A stretch of DNA of 36,677 nucleotides. It comes from Caldithrix sp. Lineage in GTDB: Bacteria; Zhuqueibacterota; Zhuqueibacteria; Thermofontimicrobiales; Sulfurfontimicrobiaceae. The stretch covers positions 17,905 through 54,581 of the forward strand of contig DYKB01000047.1 in the NCBI GenBank assembly GCA_020722815.1, given 5' to 3'. The position numbers and the translations under genes are program-made. A model generated the notes under the pieces. It worked only from the letters and a program-made list of their open reading frames with translations, searched no databases and was not told where the DNA came from. Of the stretch, positions 15,884 to 25,570 are shown piece by piece (position 1 is the stretch's first letter; each line of letters opens with the position of its first letter).

Positions 15884-18800
15884 TTAGTACCCAAACACGT
15901 AAACATGCCGAAAAGTGGCATCCCCTTTGGAAGCGTCGACTTCACCAAAATCGTTCCAGCGGCTCATGCGGGAGACGATGCACTGTTCGACCTGCTCATT
16001 ATTCAGGGTAGAGGAGACCACTGTCACTTCGCTGACATTACCCTTTGGGGTAACGGTAAAACGGACGACAACCTTACCTTTGAGATTGGGATTTCGTTTC
16101 AATCCGCGCGCATAACAGTAGTTAATCGAGGCTTCATGATGTTTAATCACCGGGAAAATGGAATTGAAATCCCGGCCGGTTGTCTCCGTCGCGGCATTAT
16201 TTTGTCCGTTCGGGCCATTATTGGTAAGGGAGATTTTTTCGCCGGCCCGACCAGGAGCCGAGGTACTGCCGGCGGTCTCGGGGAGTTGTTCTTTCCCACC
16301 AAAGGGAGTATTGCCCGCATCTTTTATCCCAATCCGGCCACCGGCTAATTTTTTTGTCTTATCATTGGCTGGATCAGTGGGCATTTGTTGCTTGATATCG
16401 AATGTGATTTCACTTTTCCGATTTAAAATATCGTCAATTCCAGTAGATTGTGATTTTTGTTTTGCCGCTTCAGTCTCTTCCAGAATTCCAACTTTTACGT
16501 TACTTTTTGGGGTGAACTGTCGTGCTGTTTCTTCCTTTTTCTGTTCAACCGGCGTCTTCAATTCAGTCAATTTGGAAGATGATTTTAAATTGACCGATTT
16601 TTCGGGCATTTTTTCATTTTTCTTGTTAAAATCGATTTCTATCTGTTCGTTTTCGGTTTTTCTTGTCAATTTTGCATCTGCCAACTGATCTGCTTTCGTG
16701 GGCACATCAATTTTTTCATTGACCTTATCGAATTCGGTTGATTCAGGTATTTTAGTCAAATTTTTCACTTTTTGTGACTGATGGTGCATTTCGACAATTC
16801 CATCTGGTGTGAAGGCCGCTACAACCCGAAATCCAATAGAATTATTATTTTCAGGAATGGCGTTCACATATTTTCGCCAGGCGGTTTTTTCCAAATCCTT
16901 TAAATTTGAATTCCAGGCACCCCCACATATCATCCGGTTAGTTTCGCCGCTTTTGGAAGGGTTATCGAAGGCCGTATCCGCGCACCATTCCCAGAGATTC
17001 CCCTGCAAATCATATAATCCCAGGATATTGGGATTTTTTTCACCAATTGGACGGGGTCCTGAAGCAGCATTGGCTTCAAACCAACCATTATCCTCAATTT
17101 GCCAGGCAGGGAGATGAGATGAATTTGCCAATCCTGCGGCATTCGCATATTGCCATTCGGTTTCGGTGGGAAGCCGGAATGGGACTTTTGTTTTTTCTGT
17201 CAGCCAGTTACAATATGCCCTGGCACCGTACCAATTGACCCCGATGACCGGATGGTTTTCAAATCCCGGTACTATAATAAATTGCCCGGAGGGAAGTTGT
17301 TTCACTTTTGTAAGAATGGGATCAGCCTCTAACCAGTCTGGATTCATTCTTTGCAATGCCACGCTTTCGTTCAAAAATTGGATAAATTGTGAATTGGTGA
17401 TTTCATATCGCCCAATCACAAACGGGCAATTTTCTTCATGAATTTGGGTCGATTTTGAATTTGATGGCGAATTGTTTCTATTAACATCATAATTGCCCAG
17501 TGGAACAACTTCAGGATAATGGGAAATCTTCGTCACCGAATCGGCCAGAAGCGATGACACCTGAACCAACTTTGCTATTCCCCCCTGACTCCAGGCTAAA
17601 ACCGCTTTATGCTGCTGGCTCCAACACGCACCATTTACGGGATGGTGAAGCTGTAATTTCGGGTAAATTTGTGAACTTTTTTCCAGATCCCAGCAATAAA
17701 CATTGCCGGTTTCATTCCATGCCAGTAAATGGCGCTCATCAGCCCCCACGTGAATTCCCTGTACCCCCCCGGCAATGAGGAAAGTCTTGATGGGTTTGAT
17801 GCCATTTTCGATACTCCATAATTGTACCGAACCGTGCCTGGTCCAGGTAGCGATTTTTGAATTTTCTTTAAATATTTTCGCCCCCTGGATTTCTTCATTA
17901 TATTCACGCGGCTCTGTTATCAATTGTCCGGTTTTTAAATCCCACAAATAAATGAGCGATTTTAGATTTGCCGTGGCCGCGGTCCAGCTTAGCAGCACTT
18001 TTTCATCTGGACTCACGATGACGCCAGCGATGATGCCGAGATGTTTCATAACCACGCCAACCGGTTGACTGGTTTTTATCTCCCAGAAGCGAATGGTGCT
18101 ATCCGCGCACCAGGAGATAAGATACGAATCATTATGGAAGTATTGCGCTCCCAGAATTTTATTTTTTTGTTTTACCGGGCCGAAAATTGGGGTGCCGGTT
18201 TTTAAATTCCAGACAGAAAGTTCATTTTGATCCGTCCAGCCGAGAATTTGATTTTTGGCCTTATTCAAAACAATTTCCGAAAATCTCATACTATCCCCGG
18301 CAAATCTTTGGGGAACGAATTGTGTTCCTTTCATTTTCCAGAGATGAAGCGAACTGTCATTTAACAAAGCCATGATCACTGAATCCGCAGGGGAAAATTG
18401 GACGTACTGGACTGGTTTTGAAACGGTCAAAACAGGAAATGCCGGTTGTCCATTTGAAATTTTCCATAGATGGATGTTATTTCGTTCGTCACCGGTCCAT
18501 GTTAAAATATAATTTTCATCTTCATAGAATTGGGCGCCAAGAACCGCAGACTGGTGTTGCATTGGCTGATACGCAGGCATACCGGTTTTGATGTTCCATA
18601 AAACGGTTGTCTGATCATCACTCCAGGTTAAAATTTGATCTTCGGCCTGATTGAGTCGTGCGCCTGTAATTGAATCATTATGTCGAAGCGTCAAATTTAC
18701 AGGAAGTTGCGTCACTGGAATTACGAGGAAACCGACGAGTACAGTTAAAATTGCCAGGCTGGCGGCAATATATTTTTTAATACCCAGGATGGGAATCCCC

Positions 18801-20470
18801 TGATCAAATATCCAATCCTTGAGAAATGCTGGCAGCAAGGAACAGAAACCAGATTGTTTTTCCAAACGATGATAAAGGATCGCATCGATGCCGAGTTCAT
18901 TTTTGATAGCTTCCTGGATGGCATATCGCAGTTGATGCCGGTTTGAGGGATTATCGCTTTCCAGTAGCCACTTTTGAGTTGCGAGATCCAGGTGATGTTG
19001 GATTTGATCCCCCGATCCCGAAGAAATAGCCCCTTTTTCCAACATACCGATCAGTTTTTGCCGGACGAATGCTAATCTTCCAGTATCGAGATGTTCAACC
19101 AATACATCACGCCAGGCACCCGGAATTTTTCCGGTTTGAAACCATTCCAGCCGGATTAAATTTAGCAGTTTTTCTTCGCTGAGTTCCTTTTCCGACAGGC
19201 GAGTGAATTCCCCCAGTTGCAGTGTCAACGGCCAGGATAATTCAGGATAAACTGCACAGGCACAAAGCCATTCCAGGCTTTCCTCATCCAGACAGGCTTT
19301 CAGTTGTGAAATATCCGGCTCGCCATTCAGGTCCAATTTTAAAGAATCACTATGACCATTTTTCCAGATTTTCATGTCCAGTCGCGCTGGTTCATCAAAA
19401 TGATCGGAAAGTGCCGCCAGACCGCTCATTGATGCTGGCAGGAGGATAAATTCCCGGCTCAATAATTGTTCAGCATCACCCCAACTGGCTGGTTCACGGG
19501 TAGATAATATCGCCCGTTCTTTCCAGGAAAAGAGCAGTTCAATCCAGTCAACAAAATTATTAGAATGTGATTCAATCAGCCCTTTTCCATTACCAATCAG
19601 GATTAAGCGATGGTCACTATATTTAACTCGCAAATCGTTCAGATAAACCCAGTTGTAGACTTCAGCCTTATAGCAATGCCGGGGATCTTTTTCATAAAAA
19701 TAATAGTCAATATTCAACCCGGCTTGTTTCATTGATTTGACAACCGTTTCCGCCAACCGGGCATAATGATCCTGGTTGGATAAGCGGTCGATGAGTACAA
19801 TATACGCGGGTGCGGGCAATTGATATGAAGCATCAATTGGACTTTCTGAATTAATTTTTTCTGCCGCATCCGCCGCAACTTCTTCTGCTTTTGGATCAAT
19901 AACCTGACCAATACGCGGCGGTTGCTTTAATTTTTTGATAATTGAAAGAAACTGTTCATTCTTTAAAAAATTTAATTCAGGAATTTCCAGCGCTGATTTT
20001 ATATTTGAAACCTTTATTTTGAATTGATTTTGCAGCGATTTCCGTTGCTCGTAACGATACCATTCAAAAAGCAGGAAAATCAGGAAGGGGAGAAAAACTC
20101 CCAGCCAGCGAAAAAGGTGTCCATATTTCTGATAGAATGATGGTTTTCGGTCTTTGGCATTTAATGTGTCAATTCGTTGGGCCCAGGCCCGGATTGAATC
20201 CAGCGCGACTGCATTGAAAAGTGAATCGGCTGCATTCGCGTGTTGATTTTCACCGGCAGAAATATCTTCTGAGCTTATGTTTTTAGAAATCAAATCCGGT
20301 ACCGGATAGGCCAGATTGAAATTGCTCGCCACATCTGGTGATTTCTCAAAGAATAAAATTATTAAGCCAAATAAAACTGAAATAAATAAACCGATGATAA
20401 AATAGGGCCATTTTTTTGTCATGATTCCGCCAGTTGAATTATTGTCCCGAGTTAGTTGAAGTTCATCCAT
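15884..20470 (-). CDS. Giant membrane protein: cytosolic module, WD40-like propeller, FGE/SUMF1 domain, AgmX/TonB-like C-terminus
   Basis: A 1528-residue protein with three membrane spans (about 21-41, 119-137, 565-587). The positive-inside rule puts residues 138-564 in the cytoplasm and 588-1528 in the periplasm. Cytosolic part: an alpha/beta-looking segment (PAYIVLIDRLSNQDHYARL at 221-239, HRLILIGNGKGL at 287-298, then WKERAILSTREPASWGDAEQ), then a helical region. Periplasmic part: WD40-like repeats at about 595-970 (ILTWSDDQTTVLWNIKTG and similar), and an FGE-sulfatase/SUMF1-type domain at about 1010-1220 (YEITNSQFIQFLN, VNWYGARAYCNWLTEKT, FRLPTETEWQYA, GLYDLQGNLWEWCAD, GGAW, IGFRVV). A Lys/Glu-rich linker follows (1225-1435). 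An AgmX/PglI-TonB-like domain ends it (1436-1528; INYCYARGLKRNPNLKGKVV, CIVSRMSRW). The FGE active-site Cys pair is absent near GGAW, so oxidase activity is unlikely. The start at 20470 has GAAGG 7 nt upstream. Overall role unknown. Confidence 0.85.
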   Translation of the reverse strand: MDELQLTRDNNSTGGIMTKKWPYFIIGLFISVLFGLIILFFEKSPDVASNFNLAYPVPDLISKNISSEDISAGENQHANAADSLFNAVALDSIRAWAQRIDTLNAKDRKPSFYQKYGHLFRWLGVFLPFLIFLLFEWYRYEQRKSLQNQFKIKVSNIKSALEIPELNFLKNEQFLSIIKKLKQPPRIGQVIDPKAEEVAADAAEKINSESPIDASYQLPAPAYIVLIDRLSNQDHYARLAETVVKSMKQAGLNIDYYFYEKDPRHCYKAEVYNWVYLNDLRVKYSDHRLILIGNGKGLIESHSNNFVDWIELLFSWKERAILSTREPASWGDAEQLLSREFILLPASMSGLAALSDHFDEPARLDMKIWKNGHSDSLKLDLNGEPDISQLKACLDEESLEWLCACAVYPELSWPLTLQLGEFTRLSEKELSEEKLLNLIRLEWFQTGKIPGAWRDVLVEHLDTGRLAFVRQKLIGMLEKGAISSGSGDQIQHHLDLATQKWLLESDNPSNRHQLRYAIQEAIKNELGIDAILYHRLEKQSGFCSLLPAFLKDWIFDQGIPILGIKKYIAASLAILTVLVGFLVIPVTQLPVNLTLRHNDSITGARLNQAEDQILTWSDDQTTVLWNIKTGMPAYQPMQHQSAVLGAQFYEDENYILTWTGDERNNIHLWKISNGQPAFPVLTVSKPVQYVQFSPADSVIMALLNDSSLHLWKMKGTQFVPQRFAGDSMRFSEIVLNKAKNQILGWTDQNELSVWNLKTGTPIFGPVKQKNKILGAQYFHNDSYLISWCADSTIRFWEIKTSQPVGVVMKHLGIIAGVIVSPDEKVLLSWTAATANLKSLIYLWDLKTGQLITEPREYNEEIQGAKIFKENSKIATWTRHGSVQLWSIENGIKPIKTFLIAGGVQGIHVGADERHLLAWNETGNVYCWDLEKSSQIYPKLQLHHPVNGACWSQQHKAVLAWSQGGIAKLVQVSSLLADSVTKISHYPEVVPLGNYDVNRNNSPSNSKSTQIHEENCPFVIGRYEITNSQFIQFLNESVALQRMNPDWLEADPILTKVKQLPSGQFIIVPGFENHPVIGVNWYGARAYCNWLTEKTKVPFRLPTETEWQYANAAGLANSSHLPAWQIEDNGWFEANAASGPRPIGEKNPNILGLYDLQGNLWEWCADTAFDNPSKSGETNRMICGGAWNSNLKDLEKTAWRKYVNAIPENNNSIGFRVVAAFTPDGIVEMHHQSQKVKNLTKIPESTEFDKVNEKIDVPTKADQLADAKLTRKTENEQIEIDFNKKNEKMPEKSVNLKSSSKLTELKTPVEQKKEETARQFTPKSNVKVGILEETEAAKQKSQSTGIDDILNRKSEITFDIKQQMPTDPANDKTKKLAGGRIGIKDAGNTPFGGKEQLPETAGSTSAPGRAGEKISLTNNGPNGQNNAATETTGRDFNSIFPVIKHHEASINYCYARGLKRNPNLKGKVVVRFTVTPKGNVSEVTVVSSTLNNEQVEQCIVSRMSRWNDFGEVDASKGDATFRHVYVFGY

Positions 20471-21510
20471 CGTATTACCTTCATTGTGTTATGCTAAAAT
20501 TAGTAGCCGAATATTATGTTTAGAGGCAAATTCATCGATTACATAAAGGGTCTTTTTTAACAAAAATCATTCCTTTTCTATAAATTTTTGTTTTAAAAAA
20601 AGGCAGGTTTATTAAAATGAAGTAACTCATTATAATTTATATAAAATCAACAGGTTATATCTTACGATAAAGTGTCACAAATTTAATATAATACAGAAGT
20701 TGGTCAAATTATTCTTGGACTAAATTCGTCTGATGATTTTATTGTTTTTATATCAAACAGAGATCAACATTTTTGTAATTCAACCGAGAAGGTTATTTGG
20801 CTGGATTGATCTGATGATAAATTTTCTAACCGGAACAATAGAAGCTGAATTTTTAGGAAAATTAAGGGAGACAAAGTTAATTTAGACCGGAAAAAATATA
20901 GCCACAGAACGATGAGATCACATCAATAAGCCTGATTAAATGATGGTGATACTTCAAAGGATTTAGAATGCCGGGAAATTACTGAATTTTGTAAGAAAGA
21001 GCTTAATTGTAACCGTGTAGAGGGTGGCACGAATTTGTCATTCCCGCATGTTTTTGGCGCGAATCCATTTTTTTTCAGACCAAAGGATGCACGACAAGCT
21101 TGTCCCCGAATGTTTTTATCGGGGAAGCGTTCGGGCCTGACAGAAGTTACTATTTTAACATACCTGTGAACGGATACGCTTGATTCTCATCTTCACATAT
21201 CCTGAACTTGTTTTCGGTGGCCACTTAATTCTGCGGCGTTATGAAAATTTGCGTGTTCAAATTCAATCTGAATTTTTATTTCAATCTATATGTCAGAATT
21301 ACTGAAATTTTCGCAAAATGGATAATATGTGATTTAGCCTGATGTTGAGACTTAATTTTACAAAATTGTTATTTTTCTCTTGATTTGATATTTGAATTTG
21401 TTTATAGTTAGTGAGTGTTGTTATAAGCTTTTAAAGTTGGGGATGGGTTATATTATTTCGTTAATAAATCTATTTTAAAAGAGTTCAACTGACCCGACAA
21501 AAAGCTCTGG
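20471..21510. other. 1-kb gap, divergent promoters, one dispersed palindrome
   Basis: No gene is supported on either strand; the sequence is very A/T rich with frequent stops. At 21035-21140 there is a remnant of a palindromic repeat of the type GTCATTCCCGCATG...GCGCGAATCC, with TTGTCCCCGAATG-TTTTTATCGGGGA. The promoters of the giant minus-strand gene and the plus-strand M23 gene must lie here, but I cannot locate them reliably. Confidence 0.4.
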
Positions 21511-22224
21511 ATGGATTTATTGTTACAAGTTGTTAAGCATTTGTATATGGTCGATTCTGAATCACGAAAGTTCTGGATTTACGCATATTTATTGGTTTTG
21601 CTCGCGGTCATTATTTGCAATCAAGAGACCACGACCGAAATTCCGGAAGAAGTTAATAATGAATGGCTACTCCCACTCGATACCGGGAATCGACGTGCCT
21701 GGTCAAGCGTTATTTTTGAATCGGATGCCCATTTTAAAGCGCTGCGACCAACGTGGCGACATCGCGGCGTCCGGCTGCATACAGGTCTTGATTTGCAGAA
21801 TGGTGGTCACAGGGGAACGCTGGGAGGACCTGGAGAAAAAATTTATGCGGCAGCGACTGGCGTGGTCATTAAAATATCTGGTACGCTGCCAAATAAGCGC
21901 ATTGTCATCGAGCATAAACTAGCGGATGGCCGGACTGTCTGGAGCTCGTATTTGCACATTGCCGAACCACAGGTCCGTGAGGGCGAACGGGTTACTGCCC
22001 AGACGATTATTGCCCGACGGTTGAATTACGCTGAATTGCGACGCTATGGATGGGCATATAATCATCTGCATTTTGAAATTTTAAAAAAACTGCCGGTTCC
22101 ACGAAATAATCATTATACCTGGATGAGCCAATTTTGTTATAATTCCGGTCAGGTGGATAAATATTTTTATGATCCGGTTACTTTTTTGAAGGAGCGCTGG
22201 GCTGAACCAGTGGGGGGAGAATGA
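21511..22224 (+). CDS. M23 family (LytM-type) metallopeptidase
   Basis: A 237-residue membrane-anchored or exported zinc peptidase expected to cut peptidoglycan cross-bridges. The LytM signature is complete: HTGLDL with His90 and Asp94, YLHI with His149, and HLHFE with His185 and His187. An N-terminal hydrophobic segment (about 21-36, FWIYAYLLVLLAVIIC) serves as signal or anchor; VIIC is not a good lipobox. The ribosome site at the chosen ATG is poor, and ATG 21547 (MVDSESRKFW) is an alternative. The gene ends one base before a CCATAGCC-family element, so its 3' end or UTR may have been replaced by that insertion. Confidence 0.85.
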   Translation: MDLLLQVVKHLYMVDSESRKFWIYAYLLVLLAVIICNQETTTEIPEEVNNEWLLPLDTGNRRAWSSVIFESDAHFKALRPTWRHRGVRLHTGLDLQNGGHRGTLGGPGEKIYAAATGVVIKISGTLPNKRIVIEHKLADGRTVWSSYLHIAEPQVREGERVTAQTIIARRLNYAELRRYGWAYNHLHFEILKKLPVPRNNHYTWMSQFCYNSGQVDKYFYDPVTFLKERWAEPVGGE

Positions 22225-22225
22225 A

Positions 22226-22469
22226 CCATAGCCATCTGGTTAAGGTTCTAACTCATTAAAAAACAAATGAATAGCCACAAGCTTTAGCTCGTGGATCAAA
22301 TCGCCTCCAAAATTTTTAAAGTGGGTTTTAATCATTGGTTTATAAGGACTCGGACTTAAAAGTCCGGTGATTAAGGGGGTACTCATGGAACCACGAGCTA
22401 AAGCTTGTGTCAATTCAATAATAACTTATTGAAATTCATATATTTATCATCTTAACCTGACGGATATGG
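22226..22469. mobile_element. CCATAGCC-family MITE-like element, copy 3 (CACGAGC type)
   Basis: Ends are CCATAGCCATCTGGTTAAGG (22226-22245) and CTTAACCTGACGGATATGG (22451-22469). The interior has the palindromes CCACAAGCTTTAGCTCGTGG, GTGGGTTTTAATC, CGGACTTAAAAGTCCGG and CCACGAGCTAAAGCTTGTG. The left end begins immediately after the M23 stop codon. The copy at 29241-29485 is the same element in the opposite orientation. No target duplication is visible. Confidence 0.75.
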
Positions 22470-22560
22470 CGCTCATAGAACCACGAGCTAAAGCTCGTGG
22501 CAATTCAACAGTAAGTTATTTAAATCCATATAGTTATCATCTTAGCCAGATGGCTCTCGG
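22470..22560. repeat. Second right-end half of the CACGAGC element
   Basis: Repeats in tandem the right part of the preceding copy: CCACGAGCTAAAGCTCGTGG, GCAATTCAACAGTAAGTTAT, and the terminal CTTAGCCAGATGGCT. It suggests unequal recombination or insertion next to an older copy. Confidence 0.6.
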
Positions 22561-22691
22561 AAATAGAACCGGTTGTTAAATTAGATAAAATTGTCAATAT
22601 TCAAAAAACTCATTAAGTTAGCTAAAAATGTAAATCTTTTTATTTTCAGAAAGTTAATATTCCCTGAATCATTTTACAAAAGGAGGAAAAG

Positions 22692-22967
22692 ATGGACAAT
22701 GAAGAAAAACAATATCGGAAAGCCAAAGAGCGTGTCGAAGATATTAAGGGCTTTTACATCCATTTATTCGTATTTATTTTGGTGAATTTGGGGCTTATTG
22801 GGATAAACATTTTGACTGGAAGCGGAACTTACTGGTTTTGGTACCCGTTAATTGGCTGGGGAATCGGATTGGCTTCACATTATGTGGCCATATTTGGTTT
22901 CTTTGGAATTCTGGGTGAGGAATGGGAACGACGAAAAATTGAGGAATTAATGGATAAGGATAAATAA
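22692..22967 (+). CDS. Small 2TM domain protein
   Basis: A 91-residue inner-membrane protein of the 2TM domain type. A charged N-terminus (MDNEEKQYRKAKERVEDIKG) precedes two spans (about 21-43, FYIHLFVFILVNLGLIGINIL, and about 48-72, WFWYPLIGWGIGLASHYVAIF), followed by a charged tail (GEEWERRKIEELMDKDK). The domain occurs alone or fused to histidine kinases; no function is established. The start is certain: AGGAGG about 7 nt before ATG 22692. It is a single gene between repeat DNA and the next operon. Confidence 0.85.
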   Translation: MDNEEKQYRKAKERVEDIKGFYIHLFVFILVNLGLIGINILTGSGTYWFWYPLIGWGIGLASHYVAIFGFFGILGEEWERRKIEELMDKDK

Positions 22968-23199
22968 ATTTAAAATCTTGGACTAATAGTGCTAACTGAC
23001 AGATATAAAACCTCCTGTCACTTCATCATAAACCTTGAAATCTTCAATTATTTTCTTGCAAATTCTTCAGAAATTTTTTATTTTGGAGACTGAAAGTTTT
23101 TCTGAAATAACAAACCCGGATGGTGAATCATTCTCATCACGTGCTGATTCTTGAATCGGAATTTGAATTTATTTACGGGAGTGGAAGGTGGAACACAAG

Positions 23200-25434
23200 A
23201 TGAATCGTATTATTCTTACATTACTCATTTTTTGCATTGTTTTATCAATATCAATCCAGGCACAGGTCGATAAACCTGTTAAATGCAAACCCATTATTTT
23301 AAATGAATCACCGGTAAATGTGCCAATTAATCGTTCAATTTATGTGATTAACGCTAATTTTGGCCCCAGCGACAGGGTGGTTTTTCTTGAAAAAGAAGAA
23401 TTTTTGAAAATTCAATCGATAAGATTGCTAAGTGAAAATGAAATCAGTTTTGATATAATTATTTCCCCGGAATTTCAAAATCCGGGCGTCAAAATGCTGG
23501 TGGTGGTGGATCCGGATTTTAAGACAAAAGCCACGGCGGAATTAATATTCCGTTCTCAAAAATGGCCGGTCATACAAAAACTAGGGGTGAAAAATGATGG
23601 AGCGGTCCGATCGGATACCCTCCAACTCCAGGCATATAGCAATACTTCAGCCGATTTAATGCTCAAAGGTGAGGGCTTTTTTCCGGGAACAGAAATCCAA
23701 TTTGATGATCCCAATATTCAGGTTCTCAATGATCCGCAGCATCGATTGATTTTTCCGCCGGATAGTATGTTGGTGGGATTAATGGTTGATGTCCGGAAGC
23801 CACCCGCCATTGGTTTACAAAAATTTCGAATTAAAAATCCCTTTACGCTCGAAGGTGAAGGTCGTCTGCTGGTACGGAGTGCTTTTACGCCAAAAATTAC
23901 CGGAACGATTAACAATTACATTCCGGATGGTACCGAAACTTTGATCGAAGTGAATGGAATAAATTTTGTACCGGGTTCTCAGGTAAGCACAATTCCGGAA
24001 AGCCAGATTTTCCGGACAAAATTTATCAGTACCCAAAAAATCGAGTTATATCTCACCCTTCCCATTCAGCAGGAAAATACAGCTTATCGGATTCAGGTCG
24101 CTAATCCGGATGGCCAGCGTGCAGTTTCGAACTATTTCTTTGCAATGGCAAAACCATTAGCGCCGGCCAGAGCAATTTCGGCCACCAAACGTGAACTTTT
24201 CTGTGGCCGGGAAGAGCTCATTGAAATCATCGTTCGTCAGCGACGCCTGGAACGCTTGAATCCAAAAAATTCGTATGAAATCAATTTCGGGGCAGATCGA
24301 TTTCCCATTGAACGCATCAAGGATGACAGTACGCTGGTTGGATGGGTGATAATTCCGAATTGCGGCAGCGATACCCCGCTGAATTATCATAATTTTACTG
24401 TTAAAGAAGTGGGACAGCCAGCGCAATGGAAAGGTACGTTAGTTGCCAAAGCGGCGCCGGTGGTTTCATATATGACACCGAATCGCATCATCCATCCCAT
24501 GGATACCTTACAAGTCATGTTGAAAGGTGCTCAACTAAGTGGCGTAAAAGTCACTTTTGATGAACCGGACGTTGCGGTCGAAATGCTCGAGGCGGCGGAT
24601 GATCGGTTGCGGTTTAAAATTATTGCCGGGCGTGAAATTTCGCGCCAAAAATTTTCTCTCATGCTGGAAAAAGGGAATGTGAAATTTGAATTTCCGGCCT
24701 ACCAGATTCAGGTTCAGGAATGGGAGCCTTTTAATCGATTTATTGCGCTGGAAACACCGGCGCTCGGCAAAATCAGTCCGCAACTACTCTGGTCGGGGAA
24801 AGAGCAGGTCATCAAAATCAAAGCGGGTGATTTTATCCTGGTGAAATTTTACGGCCGGGATATTCGACCGGAAGCCGGCATCCAGAAAATTCACGTTACC
24901 GGCTTTCTACTCGATTCAGTGAACACCATCCGCGCGGAAGCGGTTGAAAATAGTGTGATAAAAATCGGGCCGGGGAATGAAATTATCACCTGGCGTTTCC
25001 GCGTCCGGCAGCAGGTACGATCGGGAGATCGCATTGAAATTGTTGTTTCAAATCCGGGAAATCAAAAACGCTCTTCCGAGTATTTTTACGTGGAGCGCAA
25101 ATGGCATGAAGCCTTTCGCGGGAGTACATCCATTGCTTTATTAAAAATACCGATGAGTTCGAATCAACAGAAAACAGAGATTTTAAATAATATCGCTTTT
25201 GGTATTAACTGGCTCCCCTGGGTGAATCGAAAGTTCATTAGTTTCGATGGCTCTTTTTTGATTGGAAATCCTGCTACCACCGATTCAACGGTCAACTTGG
25301 AAATTGGATTGGGTTTTTCCGCCATCATTTTAAATCACATCCAGATTGGCATTGGTACCAATTTAACAGGCGATTCATTTAGCGATGGATTTATTTTTCT
25401 GGGTACTCGGTTTAAATTGCCTTTTCCAAAATAA
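23200..25434 (+). CDS. Secreted protein with IPT/TIG-like repeats
   Basis: A 744-residue exported protein I do not recognise as a named family. A signal peptide is evident (MNRIILTLLIFCIVLSISIQAQ). At least three stretches look like IPT/TIG Ig-like folds: LMLKGEGFFPGTEIQFDD (about 152-170), TLIEVNGINFVPGSQVS (about 250-266) and LQVMLKGAQLSGVKVTFDEP (about 430-450). The last 100 residues alternate hydrophobic and polar residues (INLLPWVNR-type strands, LEIGLGFSAIILNHIQIGIG, FIFLGTRFKL) and may insert in the outer membrane. ATG 23200 is preferred over GTG 23188 because GGAAGG/AGGTGG lies 8-11 nt upstream of it. It probably belongs to the envelope cluster, but a hairpin separates it from the next gene. 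Confidence 0.65.
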   Translation: MNRIILTLLIFCIVLSISIQAQVDKPVKCKPIILNESPVNVPINRSIYVINANFGPSDRVVFLEKEEFLKIQSIRLLSENEISFDIIISPEFQNPGVKMLVVVDPDFKTKATAELIFRSQKWPVIQKLGVKNDGAVRSDTLQLQAYSNTSADLMLKGEGFFPGTEIQFDDPNIQVLNDPQHRLIFPPDSMLVGLMVDVRKPPAIGLQKFRIKNPFTLEGEGRLLVRSAFTPKITGTINNYIPDGTETLIEVNGINFVPGSQVSTIPESQIFRTKFISTQKIELYLTLPIQQENTAYRIQVANPDGQRAVSNYFFAMAKPLAPARAISATKRELFCGREELIEIIVRQRRLERLNPKNSYEINFGADRFPIERIKDDSTLVGWVIIPNCGSDTPLNYHNFTVKEVGQPAQWKGTLVAKAAPVVSYMTPNRIIHPMDTLQVMLKGAQLSGVKVTFDEPDVAVEMLEAADDRLRFKIIAGREISRQKFSLMLEKGNVKFEFPAYQIQVQEWEPFNRFIALETPALGKISPQLLWSGKEQVIKIKAGDFILVKFYGRDIRPEAGIQKIHVTGFLLDSVNTIRAEAVENSVIKIGPGNEIITWRFRVRQQVRSGDRIEIVVSNPGNQKRSSEYFYVERKWHEAFRGSTSIALLKIPMSSNQQKTEILNNIAFGINWLPWVNRKFISFDGSFLIGNPATTDSTVNLEIGLGFSAIILNHIQIGIGTNLTGDSFSDGFIFLGTRFKLPFPK

Positions 25435-25444
25435 ATTTTAACAC

Positions 25445-25489
25445 AGATTTCACAGATTTTTTGTTGAATCTGCGTTATCTGTGAAATCT
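25445..25489 (+). terminator. Inverted repeat (CACAGATTTCACAGATTT type), possible terminator
   Basis: AGATTTCACAGAT (25445-25457) pairs perfectly with ATCTGTGAAATCT (25477-25489) over 19 nt, followed by ATGGTTTTTATT. It is a common dispersed repeat type; a related tract is at 4209-4236. It may end transcription of the IPT-like gene, though the T run is imperfect. Confidence 0.5.
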
Positions 25490-25570
25490 ATGGTTTTTAT
25501 TGCTATTAATTGCTATTAATTGTCCATCATTTTTTTTCATTTAAAACCCAAAAATGGGAGATATTTACTC

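Noticed and set aside
15860..16688. Plus-strand open frames of 162 and 176 codons opposite the giant gene's 3' end
   Set aside because: They overlap the FGE-linker-AgmX coding region on the minus strand, whose domains are recognisable; no ribosome sites.
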